From NCBI RefSeq assembly GCF_030817475.1, contig NZ_JAUSZJ010000002.1, positions 4,106,626-4,170,625 on the forward strand: 64,000 nt of DNA. Reading direction: 5' to 3'. Below, in pieces: positions 8,213 to 23,685 of the stretch (within the stretch, counting starts at the first letter, position 1; each line of letters starts with the position of its first letter). The stretch is from Streptomyces sp. V2I9. Lineage in GTDB: Bacteria; Actinomycetota; Actinomycetes; Streptomycetales; Streptomycetaceae. A program made the position numbers and the translations under genes. The notes under the pieces were generated by a model, which saw only the letters and a program-made list of their open reading frames with translations, was not told the DNA's origin and ran no database searches.

Positions 8213-9121
8213 ATGAGGACGAGCACGGCACGACGGATGGGCACGGCTCTGGCCGTCGCGGCGGCGCTGACGTCGATGACCGCCTGCAGCGGCTCGGAGG
8301 GCTCCGACGGACCCGGCAAGGGCGAGGCGGGCTCCGCGGTGGGCAAGGCGAGCCCCGTGGCCGCGCTGAAGCAGGTGCGGCAGAAGACCGGCAGCGCCCA
8401 TTCCGCGAAGGTCGAGGGCACCGTCGAGATGGGCAGCACCGTCTCGATGAAGCAGTCCGGAGCCGTCGACTGGGCCGACGGCCTCTCCGGTGAGATGACC
8501 ATCACGTATACCGGCGGCGCCATGGGCGAGGCGCTCAAGAAGGCCGGCGGCGACGGTTCGGTGCAGGCGCGCTACTTCAAGGACGAGTACTACGCCAACA
8601 TGGGCGCCGGCATGGCGGCCAGGACCGGCGGCAAGAGCTGGATCCAGTACTCCTACAAGGACCTCGCCGAGCTGGGCGGGGCCTCCGGGGACGTCATGCA
8701 GGACCAGATCCGCACCAGCACCCCCGAGCAGGGCGTGAAGGCGCTCCTGGCCTCCGGCGAGGTGAAGAAGGTCGGTCAGGAGGACGTCCGCGGGGTCTCC
8801 GCGACGCACTACTCCGGCACGGTCGACGTGGCCGAGCTGAACGCGAAGAACAGCGACCTGGACGAGAAGCAGCTCGCCGAGTTCAAGGAGCAGCTCGCGC
8901 TGGCCGGGGTGACCACCCAGACCGTCGACATCTGGGTCGACGAGAGCGACCTGCTGGTGAAGAAGAGCGAGCGCGGTGAGATGAAGACCGGCACGTTCAA
9001 CTCGACGCTCTTCTACAGCGACTACGGCACCGAGGTCTCCGTCGACAAGCCGGCGGCGTCGGACACTGTGGACTTCACGGAGCTGCTGAAGCAGGGCTCT
9101 ACCCCCGGCGCCGCCTCCTGA
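8213..9121 (+). CDS. Secreted lipoprotein, LppX/LprG-like candidate
   Basis: A 302-residue exported protein. Residues 1-24 form a lipoprotein signal (RR then ALAVAAALTSMTAC) with the predicted lipidated cysteine at residue 25. The mature part starts with a Gly/Ser linker and continues as a soluble beta-rich domain with many charged residues; DIWVDESDLLVKKSERGE resembles the repeated strands of LolA/LppX-like lipid-binding domains. That family assignment is an inference. The start at ATG 8213 is set by the signal peptide. It stands alone between rplA and rplJ, a position occupied by a lipoprotein gene in other Streptomyces. Confidence 0.8.
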   Translation: MRTSTARRMGTALAVAAALTSMTACSGSEGSDGPGKGEAGSAVGKASPVAALKQVRQKTGSAHSAKVEGTVEMGSTVSMKQSGAVDWADGLSGEMTITYTGGAMGEALKKAGGDGSVQARYFKDEYYANMGAGMAARTGGKSWIQYSYKDLAELGGASGDVMQDQIRTSTPEQGVKALLASGEVKKVGQEDVRGVSATHYSGTVDVAELNAKNSDLDEKQLAEFKEQLALAGVTTQTVDIWVDESDLLVKKSERGEMKTGTFNSTLFYSDYGTEVSVDKPAASDTVDFTELLKQGSTPGAAS

Positions 9122-9152
9122 CACCTCCCGCGAGGGGCGAACGGGCATGGAT

Positions 9153-9182
9153 TTGCCCGTCGCCCGTCCGGTCGCGTACGCT
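9153..9182 (+). promoter_or_regulatory. Candidate promoter of rplJ-rplL
   Basis: TTGCCC (9153-9158), 18-nt spacer, TACGCT (9177-9182). It lies about 210 nt upstream of rplJ, directly before the structured L10 leader. Confidence 0.6.
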
Positions 9183-9189
9183 CATCAAG

Positions 9190-9394
9190 AAGCCAAAGAC
9201 CGCTGGTCGTCACTGTGCCTCGACAGAGGGACGGTGACCGAAGGTTCCGCTAGACCGGACGACCTGCGCAGGTGACTGTGGAACGCTCCCGGACTCTGTC
9301 CGGTCGAGCTGCGCCCTGGCACTTGTGCTGGGGCGTTTCGTCTTTTCCGGCCCCTTCTGAGCGGTCCTCATCACCCGGAAGGAGGCCGACGCTC
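9190..9394 (+). promoter_or_regulatory. L10 leader (autoregulatory r-protein leader)
   Basis: The roughly 200-nt untranslated segment before rplJ holds AAAGACCGCTGG and GACCGAAGGTTCCGC elements, characteristic of the L10(L12)4 binding site, then self-complementary CCGGAC/GTCCGG and GCCCTGGCAC...GCTGGGGC segments. In bacteria this leader lets L10-L12 repress its own synthesis. Assignment rests on position plus recognisable motifs; a covariance-model match was not run. Confidence 0.7.
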
Positions 9395-9952
9395 ATGGCA
9401 AGGCCCGACAAGGCTGCCGCGGTAGCCGAGCTGACGGACCAGTTCCGCAGCTCGAACGCCGCCGTGCTGACCGAGTACCGGGGTCTCACCGTGGCACAGC
9501 TCAAGGAGCTGCGCCGTTCGCTCGGTGAGAACGCCCAGTACGCCGTGGTGAAGAACACGCTGACCAAGATTGCGGCCAACGAGGCCGGGATCAATGCGCT
9601 GGACGACCTGTTCACGGGTCCGACGGCGGTTGCCTTCGTCACCGGTGACCCGGTGGAGTCGGCGAAGGGTCTTCGTGACTTCGCCAAGGACAACCCCAAC
9701 CTCATCATCAAGGGCGGTGTCCTTGACGGTAAGGCGCTGTCCGCCGATGAGATCAAGAAGCTCGCGGACCTCGAGTCCCGCGAGGTTCTGCTCTCCAAGC
9801 TGGCCGGTGCTTTCAAGGGCAAGCAGACGCAGGCGGCGCAGGTCTTCCAGGCCCTGCCCTCCAAGTTCGTCCGCACCGCGGAAGCTCTTCGCGCCAAGAA
9901 GGAAGAGCAGGGCGGTGCCGGTACTCCGGCTCCCGCCGAGGCCGCCGAGTAA
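9395..9952 (+). CDS. rplJ: 50S ribosomal protein L10
   Basis: L10 anchors L7/L12 dimers to form the ribosomal stalk. The 185-residue protein begins MARPDKAAAVAELTDQF, has SSNAAVLTEYRGLTVAQLKELR and YAVVKNTLTKIAA of the rRNA-binding domain, and ends in a long helix plus an Ala/Glu/Pro tail. ATG 9395 is chosen after GGAAGGAGG; an in-frame open stretch upstream lies in the leader. It is followed by rplL after 84 nt. Likely controlled by the L10 leader upstream. Confidence 0.97.
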   Translation: MARPDKAAAVAELTDQFRSSNAAVLTEYRGLTVAQLKELRRSLGENAQYAVVKNTLTKIAANEAGINALDDLFTGPTAVAFVTGDPVESAKGLRDFAKDNPNLIIKGGVLDGKALSADEIKKLADLESREVLLSKLAGAFKGKQTQAAQVFQALPSKFVRTAEALRAKKEEQGGAGTPAPAEAAE

Positions 9953-10036
9953 TCACGCTCAGCGGTCCAGCGGGCTCCACGTACGCCCGCCGACATATAC
10001 ATCCGGCACCTGCCGAATAGTGGAAGGACGCCTGTC

Positions 10037-10420
10037 ATGGCGAAGCTGTCCCAGGAAGACCTGCTCGCGCAGTTCGAGGAGATGACCCTCATCGAGCTCT
10101 CCGAGTTCGTGAAGGCCTTCGAGGAGAAGTTCGACGTCACCGCCGCCGCGGCCGTCGCCGTCGCCGGTCCGGCCGGCCCGGGTGCCACCGCCGAGGCCGT
10201 CGAGGAGAAGGACGAGTTCGACGTCATCCTCACCGGCGCCGGCGAGAAGAAGATCCAGGTCATCAAGGTCGTGCGTGAGCTGACCTCGCTGGGTCTGAAG
10301 GAGGCCAAGGACCTCGTCGACGGCACCCCGAAGCCGGTCCTCGAGAAGGTCGCCAAGGAGGCCGCCGAGAAGGCTGCCGAGTCCCTCAAGGCCGCCGGCG
10401 CTTCCGTCGAGGTCAAGTAA
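10037..10420 (+). CDS. rplL: 50S ribosomal protein L7/L12
   Basis: Stalk protein that recruits translational GTPases. The 127-residue protein has an N-terminal dimerisation helix (LAQFEEMTLIELSEFVKAFEEKF), an Ala/Gly/Pro hinge around residues 35-52, and the C-terminal domain with EKKIQVIKVVRELTSLGLKEAKDLVDG, the factor-binding face. Length and hinge match high-GC Gram-positive L12. The ATG follows GGAAGG. It is cotranscribed with rplJ and followed by a terminator. Confidence 0.98.
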   Translation: MAKLSQEDLLAQFEEMTLIELSEFVKAFEEKFDVTAAAAVAVAGPAGPGATAEAVEEKDEFDVILTGAGEKKIQVIKVVRELTSLGLKEAKDLVDGTPKPVLEKVAKEAAEKAAESLKAAGASVEVK

Positions 10421-10468
10421 CACCTCGGGAGCCCTCCGGGCTCCCCGGGCACGTCAGGTGCCCGCACC

Positions 10469-10500
10469 AAGGGCGATCACCCATCCGGGTGGTCGCCCTT
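10469..10500 (+). terminator. Terminator after rplL
   Basis: AAGGGCGATCACCC (10469-10482) pairs with GGGTGGTCGCCCTT (10487-10500) with one T:G pair and an ATCC loop. It marks the end of the rplJ-rplL unit. Confidence 0.88.
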
Positions 10501-10833
10501 CGGCGTGCCCGTGGCGGCTGCCTTGCTCTTCCGCCGACGACGAGTAGGGTGATCTTCGCCGTGCGCCTCTCGCGGACGCCTGGCGGGGGTCTCGCGGGCC
10601 TTCCGGGGGTGGCCGGTGAAGACTCCTGGCGGGGCCGATCGGACCGGCGGGCCTTGACGAACCGGACGCGGCGCGCAATTCTCAGGACGCGTCCTCACTT
10701 CGATCCGCATCCGAGGCATGGATCGTGAGTGAAGAGGGAAGTAAAGAAGCGCGCACCCCGCGCGTGGGTCAGGGCTAGACATAGGTGTTGAGAACAGCTG
10801 TTGAGAGCAACGTGGGTCTCTGAGAACCCCGAC

Positions 10834-10862
10834 TGGACATCAGTGTGCCGCTTGGCTACACT
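10834..10862 (+). promoter_or_regulatory. Promoter of rpoB-rpoC
   Basis: TGGACA (10834-10839), 17-nt spacer and TACACT (10857-10862) give a good HrdB-type match. The transcript would have a roughly 175-nt leader to rpoB. The region 10501-11044 holds no gene I can support; a TTGACG at 10654-10659 may be part of a second, weaker promoter. Confidence 0.65.
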
Positions 10863-11044
10863 GACCCTTTGCGCTGCCTGTTAGCTGCCTCCTGCCCGTC
10901 ACCAGGGGCATGCCCACGCTGAAGCACCGATGACCGACCCTCTCCGACCTGGTCGTTTGCGACCGATTCGGAACGGTTTGTCTATGTGTCCAGGGTGGGA
11001 CCGGTACGCGCGTAGTGAGTCCGAGCCCTCGGAAGGACCCCCTC

Positions 11045-14000
11045 TTGGCCGCCTCGCGCAACGCCTCGACCGCGAATACGAACAACGGTGCCAGCACCGC
11101 CCCGCTGCGCATCTCTTTTGCAAAGATCAAGGAGCCCCTCGAGGTTCCGAACCTCCTCGCGCTGCAGACCGAGAGCTTTGACTGGCTCCTCGGCAATGCC
11201 GCCTGGAAGGCTCGCGTCGAGGCTGCTCTGGACAGTGGACAAGACGTCCCCACCAAGTCCGGCCTGGAGGAGATCTTCGAGGAGATCTCTCCGATCGAGG
11301 ACTTCTCCGGGTCGATGTCGCTTACGTTCCGCGACCACCGCTTCGAGCCCCCGAAGAACTCGATCGACGAGTGCAAGGAGCGCGACTTCACGTTCGCCGC
11401 GCCGCTCTTCGTCACGGCCGAGTTCACCAACAACGAGACCGGCGAGATCAAGTCCCAGACGGTCTTCATGGGCGACTTCCCGCTCATGACCAACAAGGGC
11501 ACCTTCGTCATCAACGGCACCGAGCGTGTCGTCGTGTCGCAGCTGGTCCGCTCGCCGGGTGTCTACTTCGACTCCTCCATCGACAAGACGTCCGACAAGG
11601 ACATCTTCTCCGCCAAGATCATCCCCTCGCGGGGCGCCTGGCTGGAGATGGAGATCGACAAGCGCGACATGGTCGGTGTCCGCATCGACCGCAAGCGCAA
11701 GCAGTCCGTCACCGTCCTCCTCAAGGCTCTCGGCTGGACCACCGAGCAGATCCTGGAGGAGTTCGGCGAGTACGAGTCCATGCGCGCCACCCTGGAGAAG
11801 GACCACACCCAGGGCCAGGACGACGCGCTGCTCGACATCTACCGCAAGCTGCGTCCGGGCGAGCCGCCGACGCGTGAGGCCGCTCAGACGCTGCTCGAGA
11901 ACCTCTACTTCAACCCGAAGCGCTACGACCTCGCCAAGGTCGGCCGCTACAAGGTGAACAAGAAGCTCGGCGCCGATGAGCCGCTGGACGCCGGGGTGCT
12001 CACCACCGACGACGTCATCGCGACCATCAAGTACCTGGTCAAGCTGCACGCCGGTGAGACCGAGACGATCGGCGAGTCCGGCCGGGAGATCGTCGTCGAG
12101 ACCGACGACATCGACCACTTCGGCAACCGCCGTCTGCGCAACGTCGGCGAGCTCATCCAGAACCAGGTCCGTACGGGCCTGGCGCGGATGGAGCGCGTGG
12201 TGCGCGAGCGCATGACCACCCAGGACGTCGAGGCGATCACGCCGCAGACCCTGATCAACATCCGGCCGGTCGTCGCCTCCATCAAGGAGTTCTTCGGCAC
12301 CAGCCAGCTGTCGCAGTTCATGGACCAGAACAACCCGCTGTCGGGTCTCACCCACAAGCGCCGCCTGTCGGCGCTCGGTCCGGGTGGTCTCTCCCGTGAG
12401 CGGGCCGGCTTCGAGGTCCGAGACGTGCACCCGTCCCACTACGGACGCATGTGCCCGATCGAGACCCCCGAAGGCCCGAACATCGGTCTGATCGGTTCGC
12501 TCGCCTCGTACGGCCGCGTCAACGCGTTCGGCTTCATCGAGACGCCGTACCGCAAGGTCGTCGACGGCCAGGTCACCGACGACGTCGACTACATCACCGC
12601 CGACGAGGAGGACCGCTTCGTCATCGCCCAGGCGAACGCGACCCTCAGCGACGAGCTGCGCTTCACCGAGCCGCGCGTCCTGGTCCGCCGTCGCGGCGGA
12701 GAGGTCGACTACGTGCCCGGCACGGACGTCGACTACATGGACGTCTCGCCGCGCCAGATGGTGTCCGTCGCCACCGCGATGATCCCCTTCCTGGAGCACG
12801 ACGACGCCAACCGTGCCCTCATGGGCGCGAACATGATGCGCCAGGCGGTACCGCTGATCAAGTCGGAGGCCCCGCTCGTCGGCACCGGCATGGAGTACCG
12901 CTGCGCCACCGACGCCGGCGACGTGCTCAAGGCCGAGAAGGACGGTGTGGTCCAGGAGGTCTCCGCGGACTACATCACCGTCACGAACGACGACGGCACG
13001 TACACCACGTACCGCATCGCCAAGTTCATGCGCTCCAACCAGGGCACCTCGGTCAACCAGAAGGTCGTCGTCTCCGAGGGCGACCGGATCGTGGCCGACC
13101 AGGTGCTCGCCGACGGACCGGCCACCGAGAACGGTGAGATGGCCCTCGGCAAGAACCTGCTCGTGGCGTTCATGCCGTGGGAGGGTCACAACTACGAGGA
13201 CGCGATCATCCTGTCGCAGCGCCTCGTGCAGGACGACGTCCTCTCCTCGATCCACATCGAGGAGCACGAGGTTGACGCCCGTGACACCAAGCTCGGGCCC
13301 GAGGAGATCACGCGGGACATCCCGAACGTCTCCGAGGAGGTCCTCGCCGACCTCGACGAGCGCGGCATCATCCGCATCGGTGCCGAGGTCGTCGCCGGCG
13401 ACATCCTCGTCGGCAAGGTCACGCCCAAGGGCGAGACCGAGCTGACCCCCGAGGAGCGCCTGCTCCGCGCGATCTTCGGTGAGAAGGCGCGCGAGGTGCG
13501 CGACACCTCGCTGAAGGTGCCGCACGGTGAGATCGGCAAGGTCATCGGCGTCCGCGTCTTCGACCGCGAAGAGGGCGACGAGCTGCCGCCGGGCGTGAAC
13601 CAGCTGGTCCGCGTCTACGTCGCGCAGAAGCGCAAGATCACCGACGGTGACAAGCTCGCCGGCCGTCACGGCAACAAGGGCGTCATCTCCAAGATCCTGC
13701 CGATCGAGGACATGCCGTTCCTGGAGGACGGCACCCCGGTCGACATCATCCTCAACCCGCTGGGTGTCCCGTCCCGAATGAACCCGGGACAGGTCCTGGA
13801 GATCCACCTCGGCTGGCTCGCCAGCCGCGGCTGGGACGTCTCCGGCCTCGGTGACGAGTGGGCCCAGCGCCTGCAGGCCATCGGCGCCGACCAGGTCGCC
13901 CCCGGCACCAACGTCGCCACGCCCGTCTTCGACGGTGCGCGCGAGGACGAGATCACCGGCCTCTTCCAGGCCACGATCCCCAACCGCGACGGCGACCGCC

Positions 14001-14530
14001 TGGTCCAGCCCTCCGGCAAGGCCCAGCTCTACGACGGCCGCTCCGGCGAGCCGTTCCCGGACCCGGTCTCGGTCGGGTTCATGTACATCCTCAAGCTGCA
14101 CCACCTGGTCGACGACAAGCTCCACGCGCGTTCGACCGGCCCGTACTCGATGATCACCCAGCAGCCGCTGGGTGGTAAGGCGCAGTTCGGTGGTCAGCGC
14201 TTCGGTGAGATGGAGGTGTGGGCCCTTGAGGCTTACGGCGCCGCATACGCCCTCCAGGAGCTCCTGACGATCAAGTCCGACGACGTGACCGGCCGCGTGA
14301 AGGTCTACGAGGCCATCGTCAAGGGCGAAAACATCCCCGAGCCCGGCATTCCCGAGTCCTTCAAGGTGCTCATCAAGGAAATGCAGTCGCTCTGCCTCAA
14401 CGTGGAGGTGCTGTCCTCGGACGGCATGTCCATCGAGATGCGCGACACGGACGAGGACGTCTTCCGTGCGGCGGAGGAGCTCGGTATCGACCTGTCCCGG
14501 CGCGAGCCGAGCAGCGTCGAAGAGGTCTGA
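11045..14530 (+). CDS. rpoB: DNA-directed RNA polymerase subunit beta
   Basis: Catalytic-core subunit of RNA polymerase. TTG 11045 is taken as start (MAASRNAS..., 1161 residues) because GGAAGGA stands about 7 nt before it; an upstream in-frame GTG at 11015 has no ribosome binding site. The rifampicin pocket (about residues 418-450) reads GTSQLSQFMDQNNPLSGLTH then KRRLSALGPGGL, the sensitive-type sequence by known resistance positions. Further downstream are ETPEGPNIGL, GHNYEDAI and the C-terminal MEVWALEAYGAAY segment. It is followed by rpoC after 98 nt that contain a hairpin. Confidence 0.97.
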   Translation: MAASRNASTANTNNGASTAPLRISFAKIKEPLEVPNLLALQTESFDWLLGNAAWKARVEAALDSGQDVPTKSGLEEIFEEISPIEDFSGSMSLTFRDHRFEPPKNSIDECKERDFTFAAPLFVTAEFTNNETGEIKSQTVFMGDFPLMTNKGTFVINGTERVVVSQLVRSPGVYFDSSIDKTSDKDIFSAKIIPSRGAWLEMEIDKRDMVGVRIDRKRKQSVTVLLKALGWTTEQILEEFGEYESMRATLEKDHTQGQDDALLDIYRKLRPGEPPTREAAQTLLENLYFNPKRYDLAKVGRYKVNKKLGADEPLDAGVLTTDDVIATIKYLVKLHAGETETIGESGREIVVETDDIDHFGNRRLRNVGELIQNQVRTGLARMERVVRERMTTQDVEAITPQTLINIRPVVASIKEFFGTSQLSQFMDQNNPLSGLTHKRRLSALGPGGLSRERAGFEVRDVHPSHYGRMCPIETPEGPNIGLIGSLASYGRVNAFGFIETPYRKVVDGQVTDDVDYITADEEDRFVIAQANATLSDELRFTEPRVLVRRRGGEVDYVPGTDVDYMDVSPRQMVSVATAMIPFLEHDDANRALMGANMMRQAVPLIKSEAPLVGTGMEYRCATDAGDVLKAEKDGVVQEVSADYITVTNDDGTYTTYRIAKFMRSNQGTSVNQKVVVSEGDRIVADQVLADGPATENGEMALGKNLLVAFMPWEGHNYEDAIILSQRLVQDDVLSSIHIEEHEVDARDTKLGPEEITRDIPNVSEEVLADLDERGIIRIGAEVVAGDILVGKVTPKGETELTPEERLLRAIFGEKAREVRDTSLKVPHGEIGKVIGVRVFDREEGDELPPGVNQLVRVYVAQKRKITDGDKLAGRHGNKGVISKILPIEDMPFLEDGTPVDIILNPLGVPSRMNPGQVLEIHLGWLASRGWDVSGLGDEWAQRLQAIGADQVAPGTNVATPVFDGAREDEITGLFQATIPNRDGDRLVQPSGKAQLYDGRSGEPFPDPVSVGFMYILKLHHLVDDKLHARSTGPYSMITQQPLGGKAQFGGQRFGEMEVWALEAYGAAYALQELLTIKSDDVTGRVKVYEAIVKGENIPEPGIPESFKVLIKEMQSLCLNVEVLSSDGMSIEMRDTDEDVFRAAEELGIDLSRREPSSVEEV

Positions 14531-14536
14531 CGGGCC

Positions 14537-14567
14537 GGCCGGCCGCCTCGCTCCGAGGCGGCCGGCC
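14537..14567 (+). other. Strong hairpin in the rpoB-rpoC intergenic region
   Basis: GGCCGGCCGCCTCG (14537-14550) pairs with CGAGGCGGCCGGCC (14554-14567) around a 3-nt loop. It begins a few bases after the rpoB stop. It lacks a T-run, so partial termination or RNA processing are both possible; rpoC is expected to be cotranscribed. Confidence 0.7.
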
Positions 14568-14628
14568 CTCCCCGGACCCGTTCAGACCATTGATTGAGAC
14601 GAGACCCCGAAAGAGGGATTGACGACAA

Positions 14629-18528
<3,900 letters not shown>

Positions 18529-18543
18529 GCGAGCCGCTTGAAA

Positions 18544-18591
18544 GCCTGAGGGCGAGCACCCCGGAACGTTCCGGGGTGCTCGCCCTCAGGC
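18544..18591 (+). terminator. 24-bp perfect palindrome, terminator after rpoC
   Basis: Positions 18544-18567 and 18568-18591 are exact reverse complements with no spacer (arm begins GCCTGAGGGCGAGCACCCCG). As RNA this folds to a very stable hairpin 15 nt after the rpoC stop. There is no long T-run. It is symmetric, so it could act on both strands. Confidence 0.9.
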
Positions 18592-18824
18592 GTGTACGGT
18601 CCTGGAGCCGTCCGGTCGCCGTAGACCCTCCGCGCGGGGGCGGGCCGGCCCGGTACAGCCTCTTCTGCGCCGTCCTGTGCGCAGTGGGGGGCAGGAGACC
18701 CGGCAGCCGTCCTCCGGCCGCGCAGCGTCCGGTGTCGGGGCCCTGCGAGGCCGGAGGACGGCTGCCGTCGGACCGGCCCGCTTCCCCGCCGCGGGCTCCG
18801 GCCGAGGGCCGGACAGCATTTGTT
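18592..18824. other. Intergenic region upstream of the rpsL promoter
   Basis: No gene with convincing codon bias and start is seen here. The stretch contains imperfect inverted copies around CCGTCCTCCGGCCGCGCAGC (18707-18726) and GGCCGGAGGACGGCTGCCGT (18749-18768), which can form a long hairpin and may be a second terminator or an insulating structure. Confidence 0.5.
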
Positions 18825-18853
18825 TTGACCCAGCTCCGTGAGGTAGGTACGCT
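18825..18853 (+). promoter_or_regulatory. Promoter of the str operon (rpsL)
   Basis: TTGACC (18825-18830), 17-nt spacer and TACGCT (18848-18853) form a near-consensus HrdB-type promoter, giving a leader of about 185 nt before rpsL. Confidence 0.75.
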
Positions 18854-18971
18854 CAAGCCTTGTGCCTGGGGTGTGCCTGGGCTCGTGTGCGTGTCATCAA
18901 CCGCTCCCGAGTCCGTCAGTGGCCACCGCAATCTGCGCCTTTTCGCCCCTCGGGCGGTAGTCCGCAGTATT

Positions 18972-18996
18972 CGACACACCCGACCGCGTGGGTCGG
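18972..18996 (+). promoter_or_regulatory. Leader element shared with rpsJ (rpsL copy)
   Basis: The 25-nt segment with core CCCGACCGCGTGGGTCGG is present in the rpsL leader, 49 nt before the start, and again with 24 of 25 identities in the rpsJ leader at 27268-27292. CCGACC and GGTCGG can pair to a small stem-loop. It is noncoding in both places. Function is unknown to me; coordinate control of r-protein operons is an inference. Confidence 0.65.
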
Positions 18997-19045
18997 TGAT
19001 GTTCCAGGTTAGTTTCACGAACGGCACACAGAAACCGGAGAAGTA

Positions 19046-19417
19046 GTGCCTACGATCCAGCAGCTGGTCCGGAAGGGCCGGCAGGACAAGGTCGAAAAGA
19101 ACAAGACGCCCGCGCTCGAGGGTTCGCCCCAGCGTCGCGGTGTCTGCACGCGTGTGTTCACGACCACCCCGAAGAAGCCGAACTCGGCCCTCCGTAAGGT
19201 CGCGCGTGTGCGTCTGACCTCCGGTATCGAGGTCACGGCCTACATCCCGGGTGAGGGACACAACCTGCAGGAGCACTCCATCGTGCTCGTGCGTGGTGGC
19301 CGTGTGAAGGACCTGCCGGGTGTTCGTTACAAGATCATCCGCGGCTCGCTCGACACCCAGGGTGTCAAGAACCGCAAGCAGGCCCGCAGCCGCTACGGCG
19401 CCAAGAAGGAGAAGTAA
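19046..19417 (+). CDS. rpsL: 30S ribosomal protein S12
   Basis: S12 sits at the decoding site and controls accuracy; it is the classical streptomycin-resistance target. The 123-residue protein has [20 protein letters not shown] (the Lys43 region) and [19 protein letters not shown] (the Lys88 region), both with the lysines of sensitive strains. The GTG start follows CCGGAGAAG. First gene of the str operon, followed two bases later by rpsG. Confidence 0.98.
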
Positions 19418-19419
19418 GA

Positions 19420-19890
19420 ATGCCTCGTAAGGGCCCCGCCCCGAAGCGCCCGGTCATCATCGACCCGGTCTACAGCTCTCCTCTTGTCACCTCGCTGATC
19501 AACAAGATCCTCCTCGACGGCAAGCGTTCCACCGCCGAGCGGATCGTGTACGGCGCCATGGAAGGCCTCCGCGAGAAGACCGGCAACGACCCGGTCATCA
19601 CGCTGAAGCGCGCGCTTGAGAACGTCAAGCCCTCGCTCGAGGTCAAGTCCCGCCGTGTCGGTGGCGCCACCTACCAGGTGCCGATCGAGGTCAAGCCCGG
19701 TCGCGCCTCCACCCTCGCCCTGCGCTGGCTCGTCGGCTACTCCCGCGCCCGCCGCGAGAAGACCATGACCGAGCGCCTCATGAACGAACTGCTGGACGCC
19801 TCCAACGGCCTCGGCGCTTCGGTCAAGAAGCGTGAGGACACCCACAAGATGGCCGAGTCCAACAAGGCCTTCGCGCACTACCGCTGGTAG
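19420..19890 (+). CDS. rpsG: 30S ribosomal protein S7
   Basis: Primary 16S rRNA-binding protein that nucleates 30S head assembly; in E. coli it also represses str translation. The 156-residue protein starts [18 protein letters not shown] and has [20 protein letters not shown] and [15 protein letters not shown], all S7 signatures, matching the usual 156 residues. Its ATG lies two bases after the rpsL stop, suggesting translational coupling. fusA follows after 37 nt. Confidence 0.98.
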
Positions 19891-19927
19891 TCGCTACCCC
19901 ATCGAGACCGAGAGAAGACTGAGCCAT

Positions 19928-22057
<2,130 letters not shown>

Positions 22058-22099
22058 CTCTCCCGAGCTCACGCTTTAGGCTTGTCACCGGAGCCTGGT

Positions 22100-22139
22100 G
22101 GGCATGCGGCACAGCGCGCGAGCACTGTGCCGGATGCCC
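22100..22139 (+). other. Long hairpin between fusA and tuf
   Basis: GGGCATGCGGCACAG (22100-22114) pairs with CTGTGCCGGATGCCC (22125-22139), broken only by one G:G mismatch, around a 10-nt loop. It lies in the 157-nt fusA-tuf gap. It may be an RNA processing or attenuation site giving tuf separate expression; TAGGCT at 22077-22082 just upstream could be a tuf-specific -10 box. Confidence 0.65.
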
Positions 22140-22214
22140 CCGGCGCCGGCACCCCAGCAAAGATCACCTGGCGCCGATGAAGCAAGGCGTACAGAACCAC
22201 TCAGGAGGACCCCA

Positions 22215-23408
<1,194 letters not shown>

Positions 23409-23450
23409 TTTCTGCTTGGTCCTTGGACCTGGTGGCTCACTGAGTCGCAA

Positions 23451-23488
23451 GAAGGGCCCCGCATCTCCTCGGAGGTGCGGGGCCCTTC
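23451..23488 (+). terminator. Terminator after tuf
   Basis: GAAGGGCCCCGCATCTCC (23451-23468) pairs with GGAGGTGCGGGGCCCTTC (23471-23488) with one mismatch and a 2-nt loop. It closes the str operon. Confidence 0.92.
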
Positions 23489-23585
23489 GCCGTGTCCGGG
23501 CCGTGGGAGGCCGTCGTGCGCTACGGGCGAGGCGCGGCCGGGGCGCCGGGATTCCGCCGGGCCGGCGCGCGGGCCGGACATGGGT

Positions 23586-23629
23586 GTAGGGCCCCGGTAC
23601 CTCAGGGCGGTGAGGTGAGGGGGCCCTAC
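23586..23629 (-). terminator. Hairpin terminating the protease gene (minus strand)
   Basis: GTAGGGCCCC (23586-23595) pairs with GGGGCCCTAC (23620-23629), with an inner ACCTCA/TGAGGT stem. It lies between the convergent tuf and protease genes and is most likely the protease terminator. Confidence 0.75.
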
Positions 23630-23685
23630 GGTTGAGAGGGACGGCGGGCCGGTCAGGTGTCCGCCGTCCCGGTCCGGGGCGTCGG

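Noticed and set aside
10982..14125. Very long open frame antisense to rpoB
   Set aside because: Same cause as for rpoC; the sense strand encodes an unambiguous RpoB and the antisense product has no recognisable domain.
18576..19046. Possible protein between rpoC and rpsL
   Set aside because: The frame covers the rpoC terminator, the rpsL promoter and the shared leader element, and shows no consistent codon bias.
22098..22214. N-terminal extension of EF-Tu
   Set aside because: It spans the fusA-tuf hairpin and would precede the invariant MAKAKFERTKPH start; GTG 22215 has CAGGAGG.
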